From Anas platyrhynchos (Eukaryota > Chordata > Aves > Anseriformes > Anatidae): a DNA stretch of 64,000 bases. The DNA lies in the NCBI RefSeq assembly GCF_047663525.1, contig NC_092590.1, forward strand, positions 17,978,001 to 18,042,000, given 5' to 3'. This document shows, piece after piece, positions 1 through 12,500 of the stretch. The first letter of the stretch is position 1, and the number at the start of each line of letters is the position of its first letter. A model generated the notes under the pieces. It was not told the origin of the DNA and did not search any database. It saw nothing but the letters and a program-made list of their open reading frames with translations. The translations under genes were made by a program, and so were the position numbers.

Positions 1-404
1 CAGCATAAACCTGAGCCAACCTAGAATTCTTTTTAAATGTAAACATCCCTACTTAAACATTTAGAGTACATACACCACCGCATAAATAATTCAACCTAAA
101 GACTGCCACACTATTATCCCCCTCAAACAGGCCTTGACAGCAGTTCATTTCCAAGAAGCCAGTCAGAGGCTCCCTCCCATGTGAACAGCAGCATTTGCAC
201 GAGAGCAGAGCTGGTTTTCACCATGAGCTTAAAACTCTTCCTCCTCCCAGCCAGCATCTTTGCCAAGGAGCAGAATAAATCTGAGTAAAATGTTATCAAT
301 CTTAAATTGGAGTTAAGATGAAATTCAAGAAGATTAAGAACAGAACAATAAAATTATTCTCAAATAAAAATGCAAACAACCCTCATTTCCTTTTCACAAC
401 CTAC

Positions 405-586
405 CTATCGATGTACCTCCTCGCCTCAACATTGTCCAAAGCAGTCACAACCACATCTTGCTTTGTGTAGAAGTCATCACTGTAAGTGTTCTCAGTGGCT
501 GGACAAACTTTATTAATATATGAGTCAATCTTTACGTAAGGATTGATGTTCAGAGTTGCTTCTGCTGCAGTGTAGCTTTTAGGCTT
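405..586 (-). CDS. UBA6: UBA6 exon 19
   Basis: Encodes residues 488-547, from KPKSYTAAEATLNIN to TALDNVEARRYID, then a split Ser. A conserved Lys follows the LFR..HI stretch, and LDNVEARRY lies in the adenylate pocket. Acceptor CTTTCAG, donor GTAGGT. The next exon is off the left edge. Confidence 0.97.
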
Positions 587-3500
587 CTGAAAGTGCAAAT
601 ATATACGTGTATATCAACATTATTAAAATAACATCTGAGTCAAGTGTTGATTTCATTTGCTGATCAGACAACAATTCACTTTGATAGAAATGTTACCATG
701 CAAAATACACAACAAAGGTGACTCTTTAATCATATACCTCCCTCACAAAAATACATCTTAGGTTAGTTTTGGTTTTAGTTTTATTTCAAGTAGTGGGTCA
801 GAGACCACAGTGCTTGAATAGTGCAGCATAAATATATCCAGTAATTGAAACAAATGCACATGCTCCCTCTCATGCTCTCAAAATGCTGTAAGAAAGGAGC
901 AGTTCCTGACTGTCAGAGGATAAAACCATCAGTTACTGCAACTCTGACTATGCAGCGCAGACATCAAAGGCCTATGAATAATCACATTACTGCAAAGTAT
1001 TCCACACAAAACCAATTTCAAAAGCTAAACTGGAATAGAGGTTTTAACCTGCTTGACACTTCTAGCCACTTTAAAATGCTACATTCAATTATCTAGGGAT
1101 CTCCACTTAAAACACCAGAACTCAAGACAGCGTGGCTTCTGAAAGCTTGCAGAGGTCGCTCTCCATTTATCTATCCAACCAAAATATAATCTATTCTTAT
1201 TTGTTGAACAAATCTAGGAGGTAAAAATCCAGCTGCTGAGTTTTGGGCAGGGAAATCCCTTGTTCCCACTGCTGTGAAGATTTGAGCTGCTTTTTAATAT
1301 TTTGTGCCATGTTTGCAAGCACAGGGATACTCTCTCTGCTTCTAAGGAATTAACAATTTCCATGCCATCCATTTACTGAATGTACCTTCTTTTTTTTTCC
1401 CCCAAGTTATTTACCTGCTAAATGAAGACTAAATTAAGACAGACTGCAGCATTCAGCTAACACTTAGGTCAAGCTCCATGAGCAGTAGTTGCTCTATTGA
1501 GAACAGACTTCTGCCAGCGCTGTCTGTTTTATTTTATTCTCCCTGAATTTCAATGGTACAGAAAAGCATTTCTAGCTTGTTAGTTCACGGTGGTTTCTTA
1601 TACAACACAGCATTTGTCATCTGATTCTTTCTTTGCAAATTTGGGAGATTTCATTAGTCAAAGACTCCAGTACAAACGCACATCAGACCTGCCAAGTTTA
1701 CTCAACCAATACCAATGATAAGCAGCATGCCAGTATCGTCTGGGTATTGTTTTAAAAGATACTGAACATCATTACAGACATTACATCCTCTCTGGACAGA
1801 AGTACATGCACTCACAGTGGAGCTCTCAGTGAGGACACAGGACAGGGAAACACAACAGCCCAGGAAATTTACTGAAGAAAGTATACCTGAATGTGATGAG
1901 GTCGAAAGAGAAATTGCCTGTTCAGGTTGGATTTCTCTATCAAGTCTGGATCTGTAATTGTAACCTAAGTCAGAAGGGGCAAAAGCAATAGCTTAAGTTA
2001 TAAATAAAGTGTAGCACTAAGCAATATTCTTGAAGAAACCGGTACAGAAATGTGTTAAAATAAAAAATAATCCTCTTGTCATTCACTATGGCTAACAGCT
2101 ATGCCTATATTCATACTAGTTGATTAAATTTTGTTTTAAAATCGAAATATATCAACTCCACTCCAAGTGTTCTGCCTCTAACTGCATACTACTTCCACTT
2201 CATATAAAAACTATTTGCCTCTAGGCCCAGAGATCAACCTGAACAAAGGCTTTGGCTTTTTACTACTTTTAATTTAGTCTAAGTATTGAACTATTCCTTG
2301 CTACATTACTTTCTCAAAACCAAAGTGGACGTGACTTACCAATCCTTTATCTTGCCCAGTACCAACACCAAGAAGTGCAAAGTTTTTCAGCATTTCACAG
2401 CCTATTGCTCCACAGCCAACCTAAAGAAAATGACATTTTTAGAACTGTAAACTTCTGTAAACTGTCCCTGAGGAAGATTGAGAAATTGATTATTCCCCTT
2501 TACTGAGCAGCCATTAGACCACATTTGGAGTACAGCATCCAGTTTGGGGCCCTCCAATAACAATAAAAGGTGATGAAAAGCTTGGGCAAGTCCAAGTAGG
2601 GGGCTGGATCACCTGTCCTATTCAGATTACAGTGGATCCATACTTCCTCAAGATGGAGGAGCGAAAGTTTAAGGTGGACCTAACAGCAGGATTCTGATTC
2701 CTAAGAGGTTACTGCCAAGGCAAAGCCAAGTTCTTCATGGAGGTGCACAGCGGAAGGATGAGAAATAATGATCAAAAATTGAGACAGAGAAGGTTCTGTC
2801 TTGGCATAGGCAAACATTTTATTCTGTAAGACTAAACAGGCATTGGAACTGGTTGTCTAGAGGCGTACAACCTTTGTCCCTAGAGATTTTCAAGATCCAA
2901 CTGGATTCCTAAATATAAAGCTAGCTCCAAAAGTCAAGCCCTGCACAGGGCACCATGTACCACGCAGCTTAGGACTTACCTATAATATGGATGTCTATGC
3001 CAATACGCAGTGACACACGTAATCAGGCCTAATTTATTATTTTTTATTATTTACTACTATTTTTTAAAATCGTTGAGACAAGTGGCATTAGTTGTACTAG
3101 CAGAGTATTTGCAAGAAGCCTAACAGTTTCAGTCATACTCACCAAAAAAACATTCAAATTATGCAGCTTCTGGCATAAAGGGTCTCCAATACAAGCCCTC
3201 AAGGCATCATACCTATCTCCCCTACAGAGGGGCAGGAAAAAAAACAGGAGAGTATCAAGCTGACATTTATCATGCTAATATCGTTGCCAAACTGCACTTT
3301 GATGCAAATTAAGAAAACCAGACTAAGCCCCTGAAAATCCCTATTCCTCCCACGCTCAAATAGGACACACATTCTTAAACCTAAACCTGTCCTCCTCCAG
3401 AAGGCTGCACTGAACTCCTGATTGAGACTCAGATATGAAAAGTACATAAAACAGTAGATTGTGTTTATATTTACCGTGGAAGAAACTCTTCAGAGCCCAT

Positions 3501-6500
3501 CTTTTCCAGAGGTGTAACAATGTCTAGCATATCTATGTACAACTGTAAAAAACAAGTAAAAATAAATTAAAAACTGAAAGAAAATCACATTTAGCGTAAA
3601 AAAATAAAGTAAGTATTTTCTATGCACAACAGAGTCGAGAAATATGTAAGTCCAGAACTTTTATTGTCAATATAAGACTATACAGCATTCGGTTCATTAC
3701 AGTTCACTGAACAATTTTAGGGGACAGGAAAAACGTGCCTGGACACAGAGGAAAGCTCACCAAAATCTGAGGCACAACCTTTTGACTTGTGATAACTTCA
3801 ACCAGAGGACTGTGATTCTCTAAATTGGACTGTGACATTTTTAATCTAACTTTATTCTAACTCTTGTCCTGTGGGTCCTGAAAGTACAGCAGCTTCAGCA
3901 GGCTTCTGGACCATAACACACCTTTGCAGCCCTGCACTGACAGGCCAACACTTGCCTTGCTTATAGAAAAAACAATAGGATGTCTGAATCCCAAATATAA
4001 AAGTTTTGGTTAAAACTGCTGCACTTTTACTGTATTAAAAAAGCAAACTTTTTTTTTCCCCTAAATTCAGTCTCAAATCCTTTTTTTTCTCCTGTTAGAA
4101 GGTTGTTCAAGCTTCTTTGATCATACAGCATTCACACACAACCATACATTGATTACATCACTGTCAAATAAAGCTAAAGAAGCAAAAAAGCCTTACCCAT
4201 TGCTGTAATGGAGAAAATTTTCCTGTTACTGCTTTCAGGACTTCCTGACTAGCAACACCACCCACTGCTGCAGCCAGAGGAGCTAGAAATCCCTGAGCCG
4301 TTCTGGACAGCCACTTCACTACATCTTCATTTACCTGAGGCTGAAAAATAGGACATGATAACAACAGATTTATCCCATCAACTGAGCAAGCCAGCACTTT
4401 ACAGCACCATAGACTATTTTTTGATCTATAGCAAAAGAAATTACTTCACTCTATCACCTTGTGCGGCCTTCATAAAGTCAGCAAATCCATAGCTGGATAC
4501 AAAGAAGAAGGGCCAAAAACCAAAGCACAACCTTTAGGCAACTAAATGAGTGCATTAGAAATTACTCACAATGACACTGATTTGTTACTCACTTTGTTTT
4601 CCAGTGTTTTGCTTACAGACATGGCTATTTTCAGCATTTCCTCAGCATCTTGAAGGCATCTAGACACCAGGGTAGAAACAATAATGATCACTTAAACATT
4701 CTAGAGTCCTAAAAACATAATCAATGGAGAATGAGCCATTTGCTACAGTAGGAAGAGTTTGGAAATTTGTATCGGCTTTAATATTGATCATTAAAAAGCA
4801 GTTTAAATGTCAAGGTTGGCTCAAGAATAAGAGTCTCAATGTAGAAGTCCATATGCAAGTCAGCTGCTGAGACTTACACTTTTTAAGTAGCTTTGTCTAA
4901 TTTGCGTCAAAATTATGCACATAAAGAGCTTCAACTGCAAAAAGTTATGGACAAAAACAAAGCCTTCAGATATTTGAATCCATACGCTGCAGGATAACTC
5001 AGGAATCACCGAAACAACTTTTCCAGTTTAACATTTAAATGTGAAAAAACTGGAACAGAGCAGGACTGCTTTCAGAAGGAAGCAGCTGGATTTTCTGTCT
5101 ACCTAGGCCCAGAAAGTGCTATTGCTACACCGGAAACACCTTGTTAAAAACCCAGACAGGTACCATTTTGCATCTAGATTTCAGCTTTCCCTTTCTATGT
5201 CATCTCTTAAGTACTAGACAGATAAGGAATGCTGCTGCACATCAAGCCAGAGGAGAGATCTGATTCAAGACTTAGCAAACACGAGACTGCTGCATTACCC
5301 AATGTTTGGCATGCGACCAAAGTTCTCCTGGAAGTGGTTCAAGGCAAGCATGGCAACATGGATCTGCAAAGGTGCCTGTTAAGACAAGAATACACGTTGA
5401 TGAGTTACATACTCAAACTGGAGGAGACAAAAGCAACTGTTTATTTGAACAGTTCTGCTACATTTTCACTTCATTGTCTCTTAACCGTACAGATCCAAAA
5501 AAGTTTTTGAGTAGCATTAAAAAGCCAACTTGAGGTATCTTCTGCTACCAATCTCACAAAATGGGTTCAATAAATATTGCTCAGGAGTAACGCAATAAAT
5601 ACCCTTCACGCACATTCAGCACCCACTTCGACCAAGTTCAACTAAAGATTCCACCAAAAGAATTTAGCACTGAAATTGGAAAACAATGTAATCTTCTTTT
5701 AAATAGACATTAGAATGTACTGCATTCTGCCAAACCTCAATATCAAAGCCCAACAGTAATGGTCAACAGTAGAAAATCTGAACAGACAAGCTAGATCTTA
5801 CATTATTAGACAAACAAACAAACAAAAAAAACCCCACTAGATCAAACTTTTTTTAGTGTAAGATTTTAACGTGGACTAACAAGGACTTACATTCCTTGAA
5901 TATGAATAACACTTCAATAAAATTGTGTTAAAGGCAAATATGGGTAGCTTTCTTTTGGATTTTAAATACTTTTGAAACTTTTTTTTCAATGAAAAAATAT
6001 ATTCTCACACTTAACTGCAGTTTCCTACCAACCTATGAGTATTTTTTTAAATTGTCTTGACTTCCAGCGTATTTTTTTAATCAACCAAAGATCATTGATA
6101 AAGAAAAATCATTCTCTCTTGCAAAATTAATACTCCCACGCATTAAATAGTTATGAAAACCCAAGACTTTAAACAGCAGATTTACGGACAAGTGGGTAAC
6201 AAATTTCTACAGGGATCTAAACCGTAACGTACATTCTGTGTGACCACACAAACTGATACCCTACTCTCATTTCATAATTTAAGTTCTCGTTTTAACTACT
6301 GCAGAAGAGTTAAAAATGTATGTTGTTGTACATATAAAGCTTCAGATTGCACTCTTTGTTTTACAGTTAAAATATTCCCATATATTAATTACCTCAGGCT
6401 TGCTAAAGTCTGCAACTAGGCATAATGGATTTGTTAGCTGCTTCTCCAACCGTTCCTGGAAAAAAAGAATGCATGAAAATAACAGTTACTGAAAGGGTCA

Positions 6501-9500
6501 CTGCTCTTCCTGAAGAGACTAAGAACTGAATATCCTTTTTCACTAGCATTTCTATTACTGCCTTCATTACTAATACCCAGAAAGATGCATAATATAACAA
6601 CGTACTGAAAATTTTATAAGTCAAAAGTGTCACAGACATGTTTTACATTGCAGTGGCAAGATTCATTTCCAAATCTGCTCTGCTGTCATCTACCAAAGAT
6701 TTTACCACTTATGTGCTTGTAAAAACTTCACAATCCAGCAAGAAATGGGAAGGCACTGGTTTGAAGAGACAAGACAGCTCATATGCTGAGCTGGGCATTT
6801 TCATACCACCAGCAGCTGATCCTTACTTCCAGCTTTTTACCAGGATGTTTAAAGGCAGTCAAGATTTATTTGTTGTGGGTTCAAAATGGATCACGGCACC
6901 ATGTGCCTTGCAATCCCTCTCATAAAAACTCATCCACTCTTGCTTGTTCTCAGAAGGCTGCCAAAAAAACACATATTCATAGACTTTCATGGACTCACCA
7001 GCAGTACAGGGATAGATTGCCCCTAATTTATTTATTTATTTATTTTACCTCCTCTACACTGGCCAGTAACTTTGAATTCAAAGTATTTCCTATTCCTTGT
7101 GTTTTATTAATAAGCAACACTATCCTTACCCAGTAAGTGTAAACCTGTATCATGGTTGACCAAAACATGGACCTCCTGAACTCTACTTTCAGTGCTTAGA
7201 CTGTTATCACTGAGGAACCTGGTTGTGCCAAGGCACACTTACAAAATAAAACATTTTGGGGGTCTTCACTTGGACAGCTATGCCACCGTGCAAGTAAGGC
7301 TCCATTTCTGACGTATCACCAATGCTGAATGAGTAAGGTGACACCACTGAAAAGAAGAAAGAATAAACACTGTGACAATGCATGTTACAGTTCTACAAAC
7401 AATAAAGAGTTGTGTTTTTTTTCCCCAGCGTTTTTTATGCTCTGTTTTAGCATGCAACCTTGCTTTGAAGCCATAAACACAATTGATCCTCCTAACTAAT
7501 GGGATTGTCCCTCTCTGCAAGGTTCTGGGCCAAAAGTATTACTCTCACATGATCTGTGATGAAATAAGCTTTTTAGAGTAGCAGCAGATTTAACAGGAAT
7601 TCTGATGACCACAGCTCTGTAACAACAGTGAAATCACTCTCGGTTTTATTTGGACTGTGCACAGCAGTGTCCAATATAGCAGTCAGAGCAGGATTTTAGC
7701 CCAGTGACTAGAACCACAAGCAATCAAGAAAAATGTTTCAACTGCCAAGCAAAGCAATCTTTCCTCTTGTACCACGTGGAGCATCACTCAGATAAAGGAA
7801 GACAACATACAATTGTTTTGATAACTCGGGACATGAAAGTTGAAACCAAAAGCTGGGCCATGATTAGGAGGAAGGGATAGCTTCAGAACTAATTAAACAA
7901 ATGAGTCCACAGAAAACAGAGACTCAACCACCTTTTGAGGGTAGTTTTTATCTCAGACCACAAAGTACTAAAAAACAACTGAACAACTCCACAACTCCTA
8001 ACACCCATTCTCTCTCCTTCTCAATTACGTGATTCCACATCATCCAGAATGAACTGAGTAGTAGGCCTTGAGGCCTACACGATGAAGATGAAAGCAAGTT
8101 AAACAGCAGTTCATGAGAAATATATTCAAAAGCATGCTCGGAAACTGAGTGATGTCAATGCATCCCAACACACTTACATTATCACCCAAGAAACTATAAG
8201 GCATACAGTGACATACACAGTGGTGTTAATTTAGCCCAAAACAGGTTTTACAGGACCTCAAAAAAAAAAACCAAAAACAACCCACAACCCCAAAAAATCA
8301 ACAGTTTTGTCAGTCACTTCAGAGATTGCCAACTAGTTTATACTAGCTGGTAGTTTCTACTACTTCTTAAGGAACAAGATGAGTTTAGAAAAGCTTCGCT
8401 AAATGGAAATGAAACAACACTAGAAAGACCTCCATGCCAGATGGCAATTTTTCATATGATCTCTGTAAGACCCAGCGTTCTTCTGGTTACAATAACTAAT
8501 AGTACAGTGGACTAAAAAAGGTCAAAAAAAAAAGTATATTGCAAATGAGTAAGAAACAATTTACCCGTTATTTGGTGTGTGGATCCATTTAAATAAGACA
8601 TTCCGTTAACTTCACGAAAGGTTAAGAACTGTCCTGTTTCAAACCTGTGTGGATGATTTTCAAGGCAAGTGACAATGCCAGGATTTGACTGAAAGCAAAA
8701 AATGGCAAAGTTAGGAAGGAGAAAGGAGTCTTGTATAAAGGAGTCATGCTTTATCATAGACAAAAAGCTTTTTGTCTATTGAAGCTGCAGCTAACGCTTC
8801 TAGTGCCTCATTTCTGCCATAACAAGGGATTTATCCAAAATAATATTTCCACTTCAGAGAGTGGAAGCAAGGTACAATTAAACTCAAGTATCAGATTATC
8901 AATTAAGAAAGAATTTTAAAATATATATATATTCCTTGCCCTGGCATGTACTCAGGACAAGATGTGAAACAACTGCATATGACTTATATAATTAATGAGG
9001 ATCAAATCATTCATTCCACTTTAAAGATACCAAAGAATTGGCTACCCAAATCATTGTGTCATGAGTTTTAATTCAGACCAAATACAATTTGTTATACAAC
9101 CCCTTCTAGCTTGATTATTGTTACATCTAGAGTGGAGATATGACAAAAGACTTGCTACTGAATGAATAAGGTTCTTGTCTGGACTTCCAGAGTTGAGAGG
9201 AGCCAAAATCGTTTACATTTACAAAATACAAGATCAGATATATACTCTCCAATATTCTCCGCTGAAAGTATTATTCATAACATCCTTTTCTTGCTGCCTT
9301 TGCTTTGGGAGGTTAAAACAATCAACTCTTAAGTTTCTTCTCAAAGCAGGCTCTCAATCCCCTTGATCATTCTGGTGGTTGTCCTCTATATGTGATGTAG
9401 TTTCTCATAAAAAGGGCTAGTTTCATGACTGTTCTATTCATGACTATTCTAGTCATGAAACTTGTTTTGAAGACTTAAGCTATTCCCACAACAAGGCTCT

Positions 9501-12500
9501 ATCTCCTCTACATACTTCAACTCTTCCTTCCCCTCAACAAGGAAAAAAAAGCCTCAATGTTATTATGTTACATTTTAAGCAATGACAAGGAACATTTGCA
9601 TGCTCTCTGGTGCTAGCACTCATCACTGACTGTTTTTGACGTAGACACTGCAATCCAGGAGCTTGATTTGCCTCTGCTATGCAGTTTTCAACTGCTTACC
9701 AGGCTGATAACTTGAAATGCTCTGCTTGGTCATTTAGACAATAATGAGGCATAACAAAGCAAAACAAGCACAATAGCTTCTATCCCTTACTTGTGTAATA
9801 TTTGAAATGAAGATTTCCTTTGGTTCCTCTCCTGTTGTATCCAGCACTTCAAATTCATCACCAAAGTCACAAAACAGACGTGAACATATTCCATACACAT
9901 CTGCACTGATGAACTACAAGACAAAGTAAAAATTGTAAGTATCCCTAAAACAGTATATACCAAAGGAATGAATTCTCAACATCCAACCTTGTCCAAGGCT
10001 AGCAGGTGTAACTTCTGCTCTGATGGAAACCCATGACATACGCCCAGGTCACTGACTCTACAGCACAGCATTAATGACCAATTTGAACTCACATTAGCAT
10101 TTCAGAACTTCTACACGAAAACCAGGAGTCACAGCAACAGGCAGTGAAGTACTGCCATTTCACTGCTATATTTGGTCTCACCCTGTTCTCTCATAACAGA
10201 AATTTTGAGCTAAGAGTTAAAACTTTATTTACCAGCAAATTACACCCCCCTACAACCTTAAAATAAAAAAAAGAACTAAGCTATGGTTACCCACATAACA
10301 TCAGACACATGCACTGAAAAGAACGGCAGCAGCATATTCCCAAAACCTCATTCTGCTCTGTCACTGTGGTATCTGCATAAAACTATATACCTCAAAACCC
10401 ACTTTCTCAGTTTCTGGATAGAACGTGCTGGAAGTGCAGAATGCTTCCTGTATGGATTAATTGTGTGTTTAAGTTTGCTGTTACCTTGATGGGTGGCTGC
10501 TGAGCATGACAGAAGTCATTAATCTTCTTCTGCAGTGAAAGGCTTACTTCAGTCAATATGACGCACTGTGAACAAGAAAACAAATAAAACTGAGACCCTT
10601 GAAGCAATCAACATTTTCAGGGTATGGAAAAGGTAGTAGTAACACGAAGTTACTTTGGCACCCTGAATGTTCAAAATTCCTTTCCCTACTACTCCCAACA
10701 TAACAGAGAAAGCAGTCTCAAGTCAGTTCTCTCATCAGATAGGTTACTGCTCCACAAGTTCTTGAAGCAAGATGAGCAGGACCAAGAACAGCGAATTCTT
10801 ACTTTTTATCACTCAACTCAAGAAAACACCTACAGGTAATTTCTGAGAAAACATAGCTCTTGAATTTCAAGATTAAAGTTAGCAAAACAAACAAATAGTA
10901 GTGACCAGTGCATACCATGAGGTCTGCACAAGATTCAAGTACTGGTGTTCATTAAGTTGCATACATAACACAGTTTCTGCAAGCATTCTTTTCAAATTCA
11001 GGTTAATATTGGGTTGCAAAGCTTATGCAGCGTGCCCCAATTCAGTTATATCTCTGTAGCTGGGGCATTTGGAAATCTGGTTGAGCTGCCAACTCATCCC
11101 AAGCCGTGCACACAGGCAGAAGACAGATGACTGAACAACTGAAAAAACATTCCTTCCACTACACTTCACTGGATATACAGATACATACATAAATGACCTA
11201 ATTAAACAGCCCGAGTTTCTATTGCACAGAATACAATGCACAAAATACATGTAGGACACTGTGCAATATGACTGTTAAGAAGTCAGTTTTATCTTGCAAA
11301 TAAGAAAACTATTGTACAGTAATCTCAAATGGCTATTTGTTATCATAGTAAATTCCATAAGCAACAAAGTGAATTGATAGGAACAGTTTTAGCCTTGAAA
11401 ATATGAGCGTGACCATTTCATTCATCCAAAGACACATTTCTTTCTTTCCATCATTTCAAGATACACTTTAAAGTTAGCTTTCATTTTATTTACTTATATT
11501 AAAAGCTCTGAGCAAAATACTGTGACATTTAAATTCAGAGTGACATACCTGGTACTGCTTTAGGAAAGACAGATCTGTGGTTTCCTCTAATGGCACAGTT
11601 GACGCTGCAACGTGGACATATGGATTAAGTTCAGCAATACGATGAAGTGTGGCCTCAGCCCTGAAACAACAATTTTCAATTTTTTTTTAATGCATTTACT
11701 AAATTGTATTTTCTAAACCAAATTTCATGCTACAAACACCCTACAGGAGTCCTGTAGAAAGTATCCTGGTGACAATCAGCAGCTAACTTCTTCACACTTA
11801 AATTCCTAGCAGGTCTGAGGAAAACAGCTCTGTCCAACAGACAGTGAGACATTCTAGTCTTGCAAAGGTGGCTGAGAAAGTCTAAGAAATAAATACACCC
11901 TGGCCCTCATTACTAAATTAATGTTACAAGCTCCCAGCTGGAAGAAGTGAGATATTTGACTCAGGATTCCAGCCACAACCTAGACTTCTCACGATATCTA
12001 CCTCGTCATTGTACTCAAATCCAGGAACTCCAATGGTAGGGGGTTAACAAGTACCTGATATTATTAACAGCTCTTAGACACTGAACTCCTATTTTTGCCA
12101 CTGATCAGACTGTTGGTCCTACTCAAGTTTAGTCCTCCCTCACCCCAAAGACTTCACCAACCTGTTCCTTTGACTAAGTATGTCATCTTCATGGATGAAG
12201 AAATTGATCCCTAAATCCCATTTTGTGCATTGCTTGGTGTCATGAACTGTAAGAGCCTAAGAAAGAGAAAAAGCATTTACTGGAAGAAATATATATGGTT
12301 TTAGCACCCAAAATGATGGATTAATCCCCATAAAAAAAAGCTGATGGACTAGCATTGCAGAAGACCTAGTTGTACCATATATAGGAATGAACTCCTCCAT
12401 CCTCTTTGCCAAAACCCTTCCTGTTTGAGAGAGAGGAGTGCATCTGAAAGATGCATTACATTAAATGTTTTCCTTGCAGCTTGCAATGATGAGCGTATGT

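Larger units (their letters stand above)
587..5298 (-). other. UBA6: UBA6 introns 12-18, non-exonic parts
   Basis: The DNA between exons 12 and 19 is AT-rich (introns of about 250 to 1,300 bp). Apart from the old CR1 remnant at 2478-2960, I see only short A- and T-runs. Short open frames such as 845-1096 plus and 3199-3447 minus have no domain features and cross exon edges or introns. Confidence 0.8.
5376..12161 (-). other. UBA6: UBA6 introns 5-11, non-exonic parts
   Basis: Introns of roughly 500 to 1,200 bp between exons 5 and 12. They are AT-rich with small A-runs and a TTTA repeat at 7027-7047. I see no further exon, RNA gene or recognisable transposon here. Confidence 0.8.

Noticed and set aside
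5229..5533. Plus-strand open frames of 93 and 75 codons
   Set aside because: They are antisense to UBA6 exon 12, which has homology, phase and splice sites on the minus strand.
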